Positions 17,274 through 24,452 of a stretch of DNA of 64,000 bases are shown one piece after another. The notes below the pieces were generated by a model. That model searched no databases, was not told where the DNA came from, and saw only the letters and a program-made list of their open reading frames with translations. The stretch's first letter is position 1, and each line of letters starts with the position of its first letter. The stretch lies in assembly GCA_013824685.1 (NCBI GenBank), contig PNOG01000010.1:41731-105730 (forward strand), read 5' to 3'. Source of the DNA: Coprothermobacter sp. (GTDB taxonomy: Bacteria > Caldisericota > Caldisericia > Cryosericales > Cryosericaceae). The translations under genes and the position numbers were made by a program.

Positions 17274-18092
17274 ATGCTGCATCGATTCTCGTACGTCGCG
17301 CCGGGGAGCCAGAAGGAACTGTTGGATCTTCTCACGACGGATCACGCGCATGCGAAGATTCTTGCTGGAGGCACCGACCTGCTGGTCAATATCCGCAGCG
17401 GTGTGGCGACGCCCGACATGGTTATCGACATCAAGAAGATCGCGGAGTACTCCGGCATAACCTGGAGCGACAGTGAAGGTCTGGTCTTGCGACCGGCGGT
17501 GACCATCAACGATGTGCTCTGTGATGCGTCGGTCCGGGACCATTTTCCGCTTCTCCAGGAATGCGGACACGATCTGGCATCCTACCAGATCCGCAATCGA
17601 GCGACCGTGATAGGGAATGTCGTGAACGCCTCGCCCTGTTCCGACATGGCACCGGGACTCTTGTGTCTGGGCGCGCAGGTGATGATTGCCTCCAGCCGTG
17701 GGACCAGGGCTGTTCCTCTTGAGGAATTCTTCATCGGTGTCAAAGAAACAGCTCTCGCGCCGGATGAGCTCGTCGAACGAATCATCGTTCCGGTGCAAAG
17801 CAAAGGAGCTGTGGGCAAGTACAGGAAGCTGAAGCGGGTCAACGGGCACGATTTGGGAATCGTCGGCGTAGCGGTGGCTATCGTGGACGGACATGTGCGG
17901 ATCGCTGTCAGCTCGGCCGCACCCACCCCTGTGGTGACGGAGGGATTGCCGCCGGACATCCATGTCGATGAAGCGGTGAAGATCACGATGAACATGATCC
18001 ACCCTATCAGCGACATCAGATGCACGAAGGAATACCGGGAGTTCATGGTCGGCATGTTCGTACGGCGCTTGTTGGCGGAGGTGCGTGGATGA
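17274..18092 (+). CDS. Xanthine-dehydrogenase-family FAD subunit
   Basis: The 272-residue protein has the FAD-binding motifs of the CoxM/XdhB group: LAGGTDLLVNIRSG near residue 35 and the IRNRATVIGNVVNASPCSD block near residue 105. A CO_deh_flav_C-type domain follows (KRVNGHDLGIVGVAV). It passes electrons from FeS clusters to the acceptor. AAGGGGGG sits directly before the ATG at 17274. Its stop overlaps the start of the 2Fe-2S subunit gene as ATGA. The three-gene set has the order FAD, FeS, molybdenum. The substrate of the enzyme is not given by this subunit. Confidence 0.9.
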   Translation: MLHRFSYVAPGSQKELLDLLTTDHAHAKILAGGTDLLVNIRSGVATPDMVIDIKKIAEYSGITWSDSEGLVLRPAVTINDVLCDASVRDHFPLLQECGHDLASYQIRNRATVIGNVVNASPCSDMAPGLLCLGAQVMIASSRGTRAVPLEEFFIGVKETALAPDELVERIIVPVQSKGAVGKYRKLKRVNGHDLGIVGVAVAIVDGHVRIAVSSAAPTPVVTEGLPPDIHVDEAVKITMNMIHPISDIRCTKEYREFMVGMFVRRLLAEVRG

Positions 18093-18580
18093 ACGTCAAG
18101 CTGACAGTCAATAGTCAGGCGTATGAGCGGGACGTTGAGGAAAACCGCACGTTGCTGCGGTTCATACGTGAAGACCTTGGCCTGACCGGCACCAAAGAGG
18201 GGTGCGGCGCGGGTGAATGCGGCGCTTGTACCGTGTACATGAACGGCAAGACCGTCAATTCATGCATGGTTCTCGCAGTGGAGGCCGATGGTGCGGTCAT
18301 CGAGACCATCGAAGGAGAAGCTGCGGACGGCATGCTGTCCGAACTACAGGAAGCCTTTGATCGGAACCATGCGGTGCAATGCGGTTTTTGCACCCCCGGT
18401 ATGCTCATGTCCGCCAAGGAGCTTATCCACAATCATCCGAAACCCACGGTGGAACAGATCAAGGAAGGCCTGGAGGGCAATTTATGCCGTTGCACAGGAT
18501 ATCAGCAGATCATCGAGGCGGTGCTGGATGCCACCGGCCAGCTCACGAGAAAGGAGGGGCTGGAACATGCAGGGAACTAG
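18089..18580 (+). CDS. Xanthine-dehydrogenase-family 2Fe-2S subunit
   Basis: The 163-residue protein has both [2Fe-2S] motifs of this subunit. The plant-ferredoxin type lies near residues 40-65 (KEGCGAGECGACTVYMNG). The helical type lies near residues 97-140 (CGFCTPGM and CRCTGY). It links the molybdenum site to FAD. The start overlaps the preceding stop (ATGA), which settles it. Its last codons overlap the start of the molybdenum subunit gene by 14 bases, so the three are surely co-translated. Confidence 0.93.
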   Translation: MNVKLTVNSQAYERDVEENRTLLRFIREDLGLTGTKEGCGAGECGACTVYMNGKTVNSCMVLAVEADGAVIETIEGEAADGMLSELQEAFDRNHAVQCGFCTPGMLMSAKELIHNHPKPTVEQIKEGLEGNLCRCTGYQQIIEAVLDATGQLTRKEGLEHAGN

Positions 18581-21023
18581 CGATTCAACTCGGTTCACCC
18601 ATATCGGGAAATCGACTCTGCGTTCCGAGGCGATTGAGAAGCTCACGGGTTCGGCGATGTATGTCAGCGACGTGTTGTTGCCTGGAATGCTGTATGCACA
18701 GGTGAAGAGGAGTCCTCACGCACGAGCGAGAATCAAGCATATCGATATCTCCAAGGCTGCAGCCCTGACAGGAGTGCAGGCAGTACTCACGGGGGCAGAA
18801 CTGAACTACCGACTCGGTCTGTACATCGTGGACAAAAACATTCTGGCGAAAGGCGAGGTGCGACACTACGGTGAGGCTGTCGCAGCTGTAGCGGCGGATA
18901 CATTGGAGATCGCACGGAAAGCCGTGGACCTCATCGATGTCGAATACGAGGTCCTGGATCCGGTGCTCAGCCACATGGATGCGTTGAAGGAAGGAGCTCC
19001 GCTCGTTCATCCGGATCTGGGAACATACGATTGTGTCAAGGCAGTGTTTACTCCTGTGCCCGGAACCAACATAGCCAACCTTTCAAAAACGCGAAAGGGA
19101 GACGTGGAAAAGGGATTTGACGAATCCGCGTGGATCATCGAACGGGAATATGACAATCCCTCGGTCCAGCATGTGCCCATGGAGACTCATGTGGCCATCG
19201 CCCAATGGGGGAAGAACGACAACGTCACCGTCTGGTCCAGCGCGCAGTCTCCTTTCACCGTGCGGAGCCTTTTCTGCTATGCCTTCAAGCTTCCCTTGAA
19301 CAAGGTGCGTGTGCTGGTTCCCCATGTGGGAGGTGGGTTCGGCGGGAAGGCAGGAATCCACCTTGAGCCCCTGGTGGCGTGCCTCTCCAGGAAAGCCGGA
19401 GGACGGCCGGTCAAGCTGCAGGCAAGCCGGGAAGAGGAGTTCACCCTTCTGCCATGCCGGAGCGCGCTTACCTATAGGATCAAGACAGGCGTTTCGGCTG
19501 AAGGCAAGATCCTGGCCCAACGGATGTGGATGTATTGGGATGCCGGTGCCTACGCAGATTATGCGGTCAATGTGACCCGGGCATCGGGGTATTCAGCCGC
19601 AGGTCCATACGAAATCCCCAATGCATGGGTCGATGCGTACACGGTGTATACCAACAAACCCTACGGCACCGCGTATCGCGGATTCGGTCATGTTGAATTT
19701 CATTGGGGAGTGGAGCGTCATATGGATCTCGTTGCCCGGGCCATCGGTATGGATCCTCTGGAGTTCAGGCTGAAGAACGCTCTGCGCCCTGGATCCGTCA
19801 GCCTGACCGGCGAGAAGATCACGGACCATACCGGCGATGCACTCACGTGCATCAGTGAGGTCGCAAAGGCCATCAATTACGGAAAACTGACGGAGGAGGA
19901 GAAGGAGCGGGAACGCAGGACCGGCCGCAGGATAGGCAAGGGTGTCGCAGCGTTGCACAAGGCTCCAGCCATGCCTCCATACACTGCGACTGCGGCGGTC
20001 ATCAAGATGAACTCCGACGGAACCGTCATCGTCAACGTCGGATTGATGGAGATCGGACAGGGATCGACCACGGCCATCGCTCAAGTCGTGGCCGAACGAT
20101 TGGGCTTCCGGCTGGATCAAGTCAAGGTGACTGTGGAGAAGGACACGGACCGGGATCCCTACGACTGGCAGACAGTGGCATCCAAGGGTCTCTTCATGAC
20201 CGGCAATGCCTGCATCCTGGCCTGCGAGGACCTCCTGAAGAAGGCATACGAGCTGGCTGCTCAGGTGTTGTGTGCCTGCCCGGAGGACTTGTCCCATGAT
20301 GCCGACAGGATCTACGTCTCGCACGACTCTTCCGAGATGGTTACGTGGGCCAAACTCTCCGTAGGGTATTCCTACCCGGAGGGGAGGGGTATCGGCGGAC
20401 CCTTGATCGGAGTGGGGCAGTATATCGCCCAGGGATTGTCCAACCTCGACAAGGAGACCGGACAGGGGAATCCCGCCTTAAACTGGACCTACGGAGCACA
20501 CGGCATCATTGTTGAGGTCGACGGTGTGACCGGGGAGTACAAGGTGCTGAAGGTTGCCTCCGCTTTTGACGTGGGCAAGGCGATCAACCCCGGGATGGTC
20601 CGAGGCCAGGCCATAGGAGGAATGATCCAGGGATTGGGCACGGCTATGTGCGAAGGGTACATCTATGACAAACAGGGTCATCTCCTGAACACCTCTTTCA
20701 CGGACAACAAGATCCCCACCGCAAAGGACTTGCCCGAGGAGATTGAAACCATTGTGGTCGAGACTCCTCAGTTGGACGGACCCTATGGCGCGAGAGGGAT
20801 TGGGGAGCATTCCATGATTTCTGTGGCACCTGCGTTGGGAAACGCCATTCAGGCCGCTGTCGGAGCGGATCTGACGCACATGCCCATGAGGTTCGAGGAT
20901 GTATGGTGGGCCATGCGAAACAAGAAACCCATCGACAACTGGATAACCAAAAGGCCTGTGGGTTTCTGCCGGTCCGACCCGGCAGCACGTCGGCATGAAC
21001 CAGATGCCACCATTGCGCCATGA
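18567..21023 (+). CDS. Xanthine-dehydrogenase-family molybdenum-binding subunit
   Basis: The 818-residue protein contains the molybdopterin-binding blocks of the family: VPHVGGGFGGK (about residue 255), AYRGFGHVEFHWG, GLMEIGQGSTTAIAQV, and the catalytic Glu in GARGIGEHSM (about residue 747). Members hydroxylate purines, nicotinate, aldehydes, CO or other heterocycles. Nothing visible fixes the substrate. AAGGAGGGG lies seven bases before the ATG, within the end of the FeS subunit gene. Last gene of the operon; it converges on the cupin gene with a 28-base gap. No Mo-cofactor sulfurase (XdhC type) is nearby. Confidence 0.9.
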   Translation: MQGTSDSTRFTHIGKSTLRSEAIEKLTGSAMYVSDVLLPGMLYAQVKRSPHARARIKHIDISKAAALTGVQAVLTGAELNYRLGLYIVDKNILAKGEVRHYGEAVAAVAADTLEIARKAVDLIDVEYEVLDPVLSHMDALKEGAPLVHPDLGTYDCVKAVFTPVPGTNIANLSKTRKGDVEKGFDESAWIIEREYDNPSVQHVPMETHVAIAQWGKNDNVTVWSSAQSPFTVRSLFCYAFKLPLNKVRVLVPHVGGGFGGKAGIHLEPLVACLSRKAGGRPVKLQASREEEFTLLPCRSALTYRIKTGVSAEGKILAQRMWMYWDAGAYADYAVNVTRASGYSAAGPYEIPNAWVDAYTVYTNKPYGTAYRGFGHVEFHWGVERHMDLVARAIGMDPLEFRLKNALRPGSVSLTGEKITDHTGDALTCISEVAKAINYGKLTEEEKERERRTGRRIGKGVAALHKAPAMPPYTATAAVIKMNSDGTVIVNVGLMEIGQGSTTAIAQVVAERLGFRLDQVKVTVEKDTDRDPYDWQTVASKGLFMTGNACILACEDLLKKAYELAAQVLCACPEDLSHDADRIYVSHDSSEMVTWAKLSVGYSYPEGRGIGGPLIGVGQYIAQGLSNLDKETGQGNPALNWTYGAHGIIVEVDGVTGEYKVLKVASAFDVGKAINPGMVRGQAIGGMIQGLGTAMCEGYIYDKQGHLLNTSFTDNKIPTAKDLPEEIETIVVETPQLDGPYGARGIGEHSMISVAPALGNAIQAAVGADLTHMPMRFEDVWWAMRNKKPIDNWITKRPVGFCRSDPAARRHEPDATIAP

Positions 21024-21051
21024 TGCCGAAAGGAGTAACGGGATTCGGTCG

Positions 21052-21402
21052 CTAAGGCAACGGGAGAAAAATCGATCTCCTAGGCTTACCGTCGGGGGAC
21101 CGGGACTTGTGTCCCTTGCCGGTGATATCCTCTACCAGAACGATATCCCCAGGTCCGAATGTCCTGGATTCTCCGTCAGATGCTTGGATTTCTACAAAGC
21201 CCGCCAGCAGGACGATGTACTGTCTTCGAGGAGCGACATGCCAATCGAAATCGTAGGCTGGACCGTTCTCACGAAGAATCATTGACGTCACGGGAAGGGG
21301 TGTGGACATCCATCCCAAAGGACCGGATGGGGCAAGGCTCATCTCGATATCCTGATAATGGGACTCACCTGATTCATCAGCCCAGATGCGCGCGATATGC
21401 AT
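21052..21402 (-). CDS. Small cupin-domain protein
   Basis: The 116-residue protein has a cupin-like pattern: FDWHVAPRRQYIVLLAG and then FGPGDIVLVEDITGKGHKS. The second half has the PG(x)5-6 turn and the GHxS end typical of cupin motif 2. It probably binds a metal or a small molecule; the function is unknown. The start MHIARIWADE is chosen for AAAGGAAG five bases before it. It is transcribed toward the molybdenum hydroxylase gene and sits at the edge of the operon, so it may belong functionally to the pathway as a ligand binder or isomerase. Confidence 0.65.
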   Translation of the reverse strand: MHIARIWADESGESHYQDIEMSLAPSGPLGWMSTPLPVTSMILRENGPAYDFDWHVAPRRQYIVLLAGFVEIQASDGESRTFGPGDIVLVEDITGKGHKSRSPDGKPRRSIFLPLP

Positions 21403-21499
21403 ACACACTTCCTTTGCCGATAGGAGGTATCCGGCATTCTTCTTGAAACGGTGTGTCCATAGTATGTGGGATTCACTGTGATATCGCAATGGTCCTGAT

Positions 21500-21850
21500 G
21501 ATCATTCCAGCAATGATGACGGCGACGGGTAGTGCTGTCCGTGTTCACCAGGTGGTGCAGTCGGTGACGGTCAGGGTCCAGCCGAAGTCTCCCACCGCCT
21601 GTCCTCCGTCATGTCCCACCAGGTCCACGGCCAAGACCCCGGGGATGCTCAGGGGAGGGTCCATGCAGGTCTGTATGGGGATCCTGCCACCCAAGGGAGT
21701 ACTCCGGGTATGACAGATCCCATGGAGACGGTACCTCGTCCGCTCTCCAGCAAGGAGTCTCCCGATGGTGGGAGGGCTCATCTGCAGGAGCAGCTGCCAT
21801 GTCTCGTCCTCGAGTGTGAGGTGCCTCGGTCTGAAGTCAGTCCCGAAGCC
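21500..21850 (-). pseudogene. Transposase remnant, same family as the IS at 0.2-1.4 kb
   Basis: A minus-strand frame contains MSPPTIGRLLAGER, then RIPIQTCMDPPLSIPG and AVDLVGHDGG with a VTDCTTW end before a TGA. These segments align with the catalytic-domain entry of the transposase at 303-1310 (QVPVQTAAQ, AVDLVTHEG, VTDVATGW). The remnant includes the region deleted from that copy. The rest of the catalytic domain is missing or destroyed. It lies inside the apparent island, between the cupin and the ATPase genes. Confidence 0.7.
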
Positions 21851-21874
21851 AGAAAGAGGGGTCATGGTGGTCGT

Positions 21875-21898
21875 GTGGTAGAGATAGGGGCTTGAACC
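21875..21898 (-). repeat. Degenerate tRNA 3'-end-like sequence
   Basis: On the minus strand this reads GGTTCAAGCCCCTATC followed by TCTACCAC, resembling a T-loop, acceptor and CCA end of the tRNA-Ala type at 23708-23783. The T-stem cannot pair and no 5' half exists, so it is not a tRNA gene. It may be another old attachment-site scar inside the island. Confidence 0.4.
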
Positions 21899-22125
21899 GT
21901 TGTGGCGACATCGCAAAACGGCGTCCGGGTGCATCCAGACTGCTCGAAGACACAAGACTCGAACACCATGAGTCGGAAACGACCCCAAGCGCCGTGAAGC
22001 TCGTCGAGCCAGTCAGCGTACTTGAGTACCTGACAGCGAGGATCGGTCGCCTCACATCCGGAGCGCGATCTGCTGGATGAGATTGGAGTATTCGTGTTTG
22101 CACAAGTACATGCGCCCGCCGTTGT

Positions 22126-22153
22126 TTGCACAAACCGTCGTTGTTGCTAGACT
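22126..22153 (+). promoter_or_regulatory. Promoter of the ATPase gene
   Basis: TTGCAC, a 16-base spacer, then TAGACT. The predicted start of transcription (about 22160) falls at the first base of the 14-bp repeat array. GTTTGCACAA is also repeated 28 bases apart across this region (about 22096 and 22124). Confidence 0.5.
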
Positions 22154-22162
22154 TGTGGCATG

Positions 22163-22246
22163 ACGGTAACACCGTAACGGTAACACCGTAACGGTAACAC
22201 CGTAACGGTAACACCGTAACGGTAACACCGTAACGGTAACATGGTA
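22163..22246. repeat. Six tandem 14-bp repeats upstream of the ATPase gene
   Basis: Five perfect copies of ACGGTAACACCGTA and a sixth reading ACGGTAACATGGTA lie end to end. Each unit is two related heptamers, GGTAACA and CCGTAAC. The array ends 29 bases before the ATPase ATG and should lie in the 5' leader or at its start. Possible roles are an iteron-like protein-binding array, an operator for autoregulation, or a slippage-prone expression switch. No spacers are present, so it is not CRISPR. Confidence 0.9.
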
Positions 22247-22275
22247 ACGCCTACAGCGTAGTGGAGGAATTGGCC

Positions 22276-23463
22276 ATGCAGAGAAGCTCAAAGACTAGGA
22301 ACCCGTTCATCACCACCGTTGCCGACGGCCCCGACTTTTGTGATAGGACTCGGGAGCTTGCAGAACTAGAGCGTCTCACTCAGGGTGGACAGAGCGTCGT
22401 TCTCAGCTCTCCTCGTCGCTACGGGAAGACGTCTCTTGTCTGTCACGCTCTTGAGTTCCTTCATGAGCAGGACTTCTTGACGGTCTATGCCGACTTCTTC
22501 TCAGTTCTCTCTGAGCAGGACTTTGTTACGAAATTGGCAAAAGCGGTCATCGCCGGCATTGGTCGCGGAGCAGCATCCTCAGGCAACTTTCAGAAACGTC
22601 TTGCAAACTTGTTCAAGAGTTTCACAGTGACGTTCACTGTACATCAGAATGAGATGAGCATCTCCGCCACCATGACGCCAGGGACATCGCCCGCAGCGGG
22701 ACTTGATGATGTCATGGAGAGCCTCTTCAGCTACGTTCAGAAGAACAACCGGAAGGCCTGCTGCGTGTTCGACGAATTTCAGGAGATCAGCACGCTTCCG
22801 GAATCCAAAAGGATCGAGGGAACACTGCGTGAGCATATTCAGATGCAGAAGAACGTCTCGTTCGTCTACGTAGGCAGCCGCCGGCAACTGTTGCTTGACA
22901 TGTTTGGCAAGAACCGGCCCTTCTATGGCAGCTCTGTCTCCATGACGCTCGACAAGATCAGCAGCGCCGATTTCGTTCCTTATATCGTTCGGAAGTTCTC
23001 CGAGACAGGCAAGACGTGCTCCTCTGCCCTGGCCTCTGTCATCTACGATCGTACTGCCGGGTATCCCATCTACGTCCAGCGGCTCGCATCACTTGCATGG
23101 AGTATGACAGATACTATCTGTGGTGAGGAGACTGTTGAGAGGGCGTGGAACTTGCTCCTGGATGAGAGCAAGGATTCGTTCGAGGCAACGTGGACACAAC
23201 TCCCTCCTGTACGGCGGCGCCTGTTGACCAGCATCGCTCTTGAGCCAACCGCACAACCCCACGCTCATGAATACCTGCAACGATATCATTTGTCGGCTTC
23301 TGGCGTGGAGAATGCCATGGAGGCACTCAAGGTTCTGGAACTGATTGAGTATGGCAAGGAATGGCACCTCGTAGATCCCGTCATGGTCGCATGGATAACA
23401 GATGTGCGAGCGTATACGATTCAGACCGTGGCGCAGGAGCCAGAAGCAAAGAATTCACCATAG
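22276..23463 (+). CDS. Archaeal-type P-loop ATPase (ATPase_2 family)
   Basis: The 395-residue protein has a Walker A (SSPRRYGKTSL, about residue 45), a Walker B (CCVFDEFQEI, about residue 160) and a YVGSRRQLL sensor-like block. The C-terminal part (after about residue 290) is a winged-helix-like domain. This is the layout of the ATPase_2/STAND-related family common in archaea and in mobile or defence-linked loci of bacteria. The function is unknown. The ATG at 22276 has GGAGG eight bases upstream. It stands alone between a transposase remnant and the tRNA-Ala, behind a six-copy repeat array, which suggests autonomous regulation and horizontal origin. Confidence 0.8.
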   Translation: MQRSSKTRNPFITTVADGPDFCDRTRELAELERLTQGGQSVVLSSPRRYGKTSLVCHALEFLHEQDFLTVYADFFSVLSEQDFVTKLAKAVIAGIGRGAASSGNFQKRLANLFKSFTVTFTVHQNEMSISATMTPGTSPAAGLDDVMESLFSYVQKNNRKACCVFDEFQEISTLPESKRIEGTLREHIQMQKNVSFVYVGSRRQLLLDMFGKNRPFYGSSVSMTLDKISSADFVPYIVRKFSETGKTCSSALASVIYDRTAGYPIYVQRLASLAWSMTDTICGEETVERAWNLLLDESKDSFEATWTQLPPVRRRLLTSIALEPTAQPHAHEYLQRYHLSASGVENAMEALKVLELIEYGKEWHLVDPVMVAWITDVRAYTIQTVAQEPEAKNSP

Positions 23464-23697
23464 GTACCTAGCGTCTCGGTGCAGATCCGAGTTAGTGTTA
23501 TGCCCCTGTTTTGGACGAATGCTTGCCACTTGTCCAGTCAGAAAGAGATCATCGTCATTACCGAAAACGCTGGCACGGCATGTACATCTTTTGGCACTCG
23601 TCGGATTCTGTTCATCCAGACCAAGAACAACGTATTCGACTTGATCCGCGTACCGAGGGGAGTCGGTGGAGTCCTAAGGCATTGTTGGAAATGGAGC

Positions 23698-23722
23698 ATT
23701 GATGCGGTGGTGGAGATAGGGG
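23698..23722 (-). repeat. tRNA-Ala 3' end, partner of the copy at 8377-8401
   Basis: 25 bases are identical to 8377-8401, spanning the acceptor end, CCA and the first bases downstream of the intact tRNA-Ala. The two copies are 15,321 bases apart in the same orientation and bracket the catabolic operon and ATPase region. Confidence 0.7.
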
Positions 23723-23783
23723 GGCTCGAACCCCCGACCTCCTGCATGCCATGCAGGCGCTCTCCCAGCTGAGCTATATCCCC
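23708..23783 (-). tRNA. tRNA-Ala (anticodon GGC)
   Basis: The minus strand folds as a standard tRNA. The acceptor stem is GGGGATA with TATCTCC. The anticodon stem is CCTGC/GCAGG around ATGGCAT. The T-arm is a GGGGG/CCCCC stem with TTCGAGC. CCA is encoded. Anticodon GGC reads GCC and GCU. Its 3' end faces the island on its left. Confidence 0.95.
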
Positions 23784-23912
23784 ACGTCTTGGAAACGAAC
23801 AGTGAAAGTATAGCGGGAAGGCCCTGAGTGTCAACCGGAGACGGCATGATTCGCGTTGCAGGCTGGTCGTGCTAGTATGAGTGCCTGACTGAAGACGTCT
23901 GAGAGGTGAGAC

Positions 23913-24365
23913 ATGCGGGCAGTGGTACAACGGGTGAGCAGTGCGTCGGTCGCCGTGGATGGCAAGCAGGTTGGGCATATTGGAGCAGGGTTGCTGGTGC
24001 TGTTGGGGGTAGCTCCCGACGACGGCCCCGATGACACTGCGTTCATGGTGCGCAAGTTAAGCGGCCTGCGCATCTTCGCAGACGCAGACGGTCTGATGAA
24101 CCGCTCGGTGGCAGATATCAACGGGTCTTTTCTCGTCGTCAGTCAGTTCACGCTCTACGGAGACGTGGCTCGCGGCAACAGGCCCAGTTTCACCGGTGCG
24201 GCGGCGGGGGCGTATGCCGATGAGGTCTATCGGGACGTATCCACGGGACTGCGAAGCCGGGGATTCGACGTTCAGAACGGGGTTTTCGGGGCGCACATGG
24301 AGGTCAGCCTGGTGGGCGACGGCCCAGTCACTATCATCATCGAGACGGACAGCCGCAAGAAGTGA
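23913..24365 (+). CDS. dtd: D-aminoacyl-tRNA deacylase
   Basis: The 150-residue protein is full length for DTD. It starts MRAVVQRVSSASV, has the conserved SQFTLYGD block near residue 80, and a C-terminal DGPVTI (the GP-containing cross-subunit motif). It hydrolyses D-aminoacyl-tRNAs and mischarged Gly-tRNA(Ala) as a homodimer in the cytoplasm. GAGAGGTGAG precedes the ATG. A monocistronic gene ending in a strong hairpin at 24396-24425. It lies just outside the island beyond tRNA-Ala and appears to be core genome. Confidence 0.95.
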   Translation: MRAVVQRVSSASVAVDGKQVGHIGAGLLVLLGVAPDDGPDDTAFMVRKLSGLRIFADADGLMNRSVADINGSFLVVSQFTLYGDVARGNRPSFTGAAAGAYADEVYRDVSTGLRSRGFDVQNGVFGAHMEVSLVGDGPVTIIIETDSRKK

Positions 24366-24395
24366 GCTCAGGAAGCGTGACAGCTCTGCACGTGA

Positions 24396-24425
24396 GAAGC
24401 CGGGGCGGTTGCCCCGGCTTCCTTC
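24396..24425 (+). terminator. Rho-independent terminator after dtd
   Basis: A ten-base-pair stem (AAGCCGGGGC/GCCCCGGCTT) with GGTT loop, followed by CCTTCAAT. It also lies between convergent genes and may act for both. Confidence 0.7.
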
Positions 24426-24452
24426 AATGCTGATACAACTAGATCTGGTGGA

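Noticed and set aside
22163..22246. CRISPR array
   Set aside because: Units of 14 bases abut directly with no spacers and no cas genes are nearby.
23479..23772. Plus-strand ORF running into tRNA-Ala
   Set aside because: It reads through the tRNA antisense strand, has no SD and no recognisable sequence.
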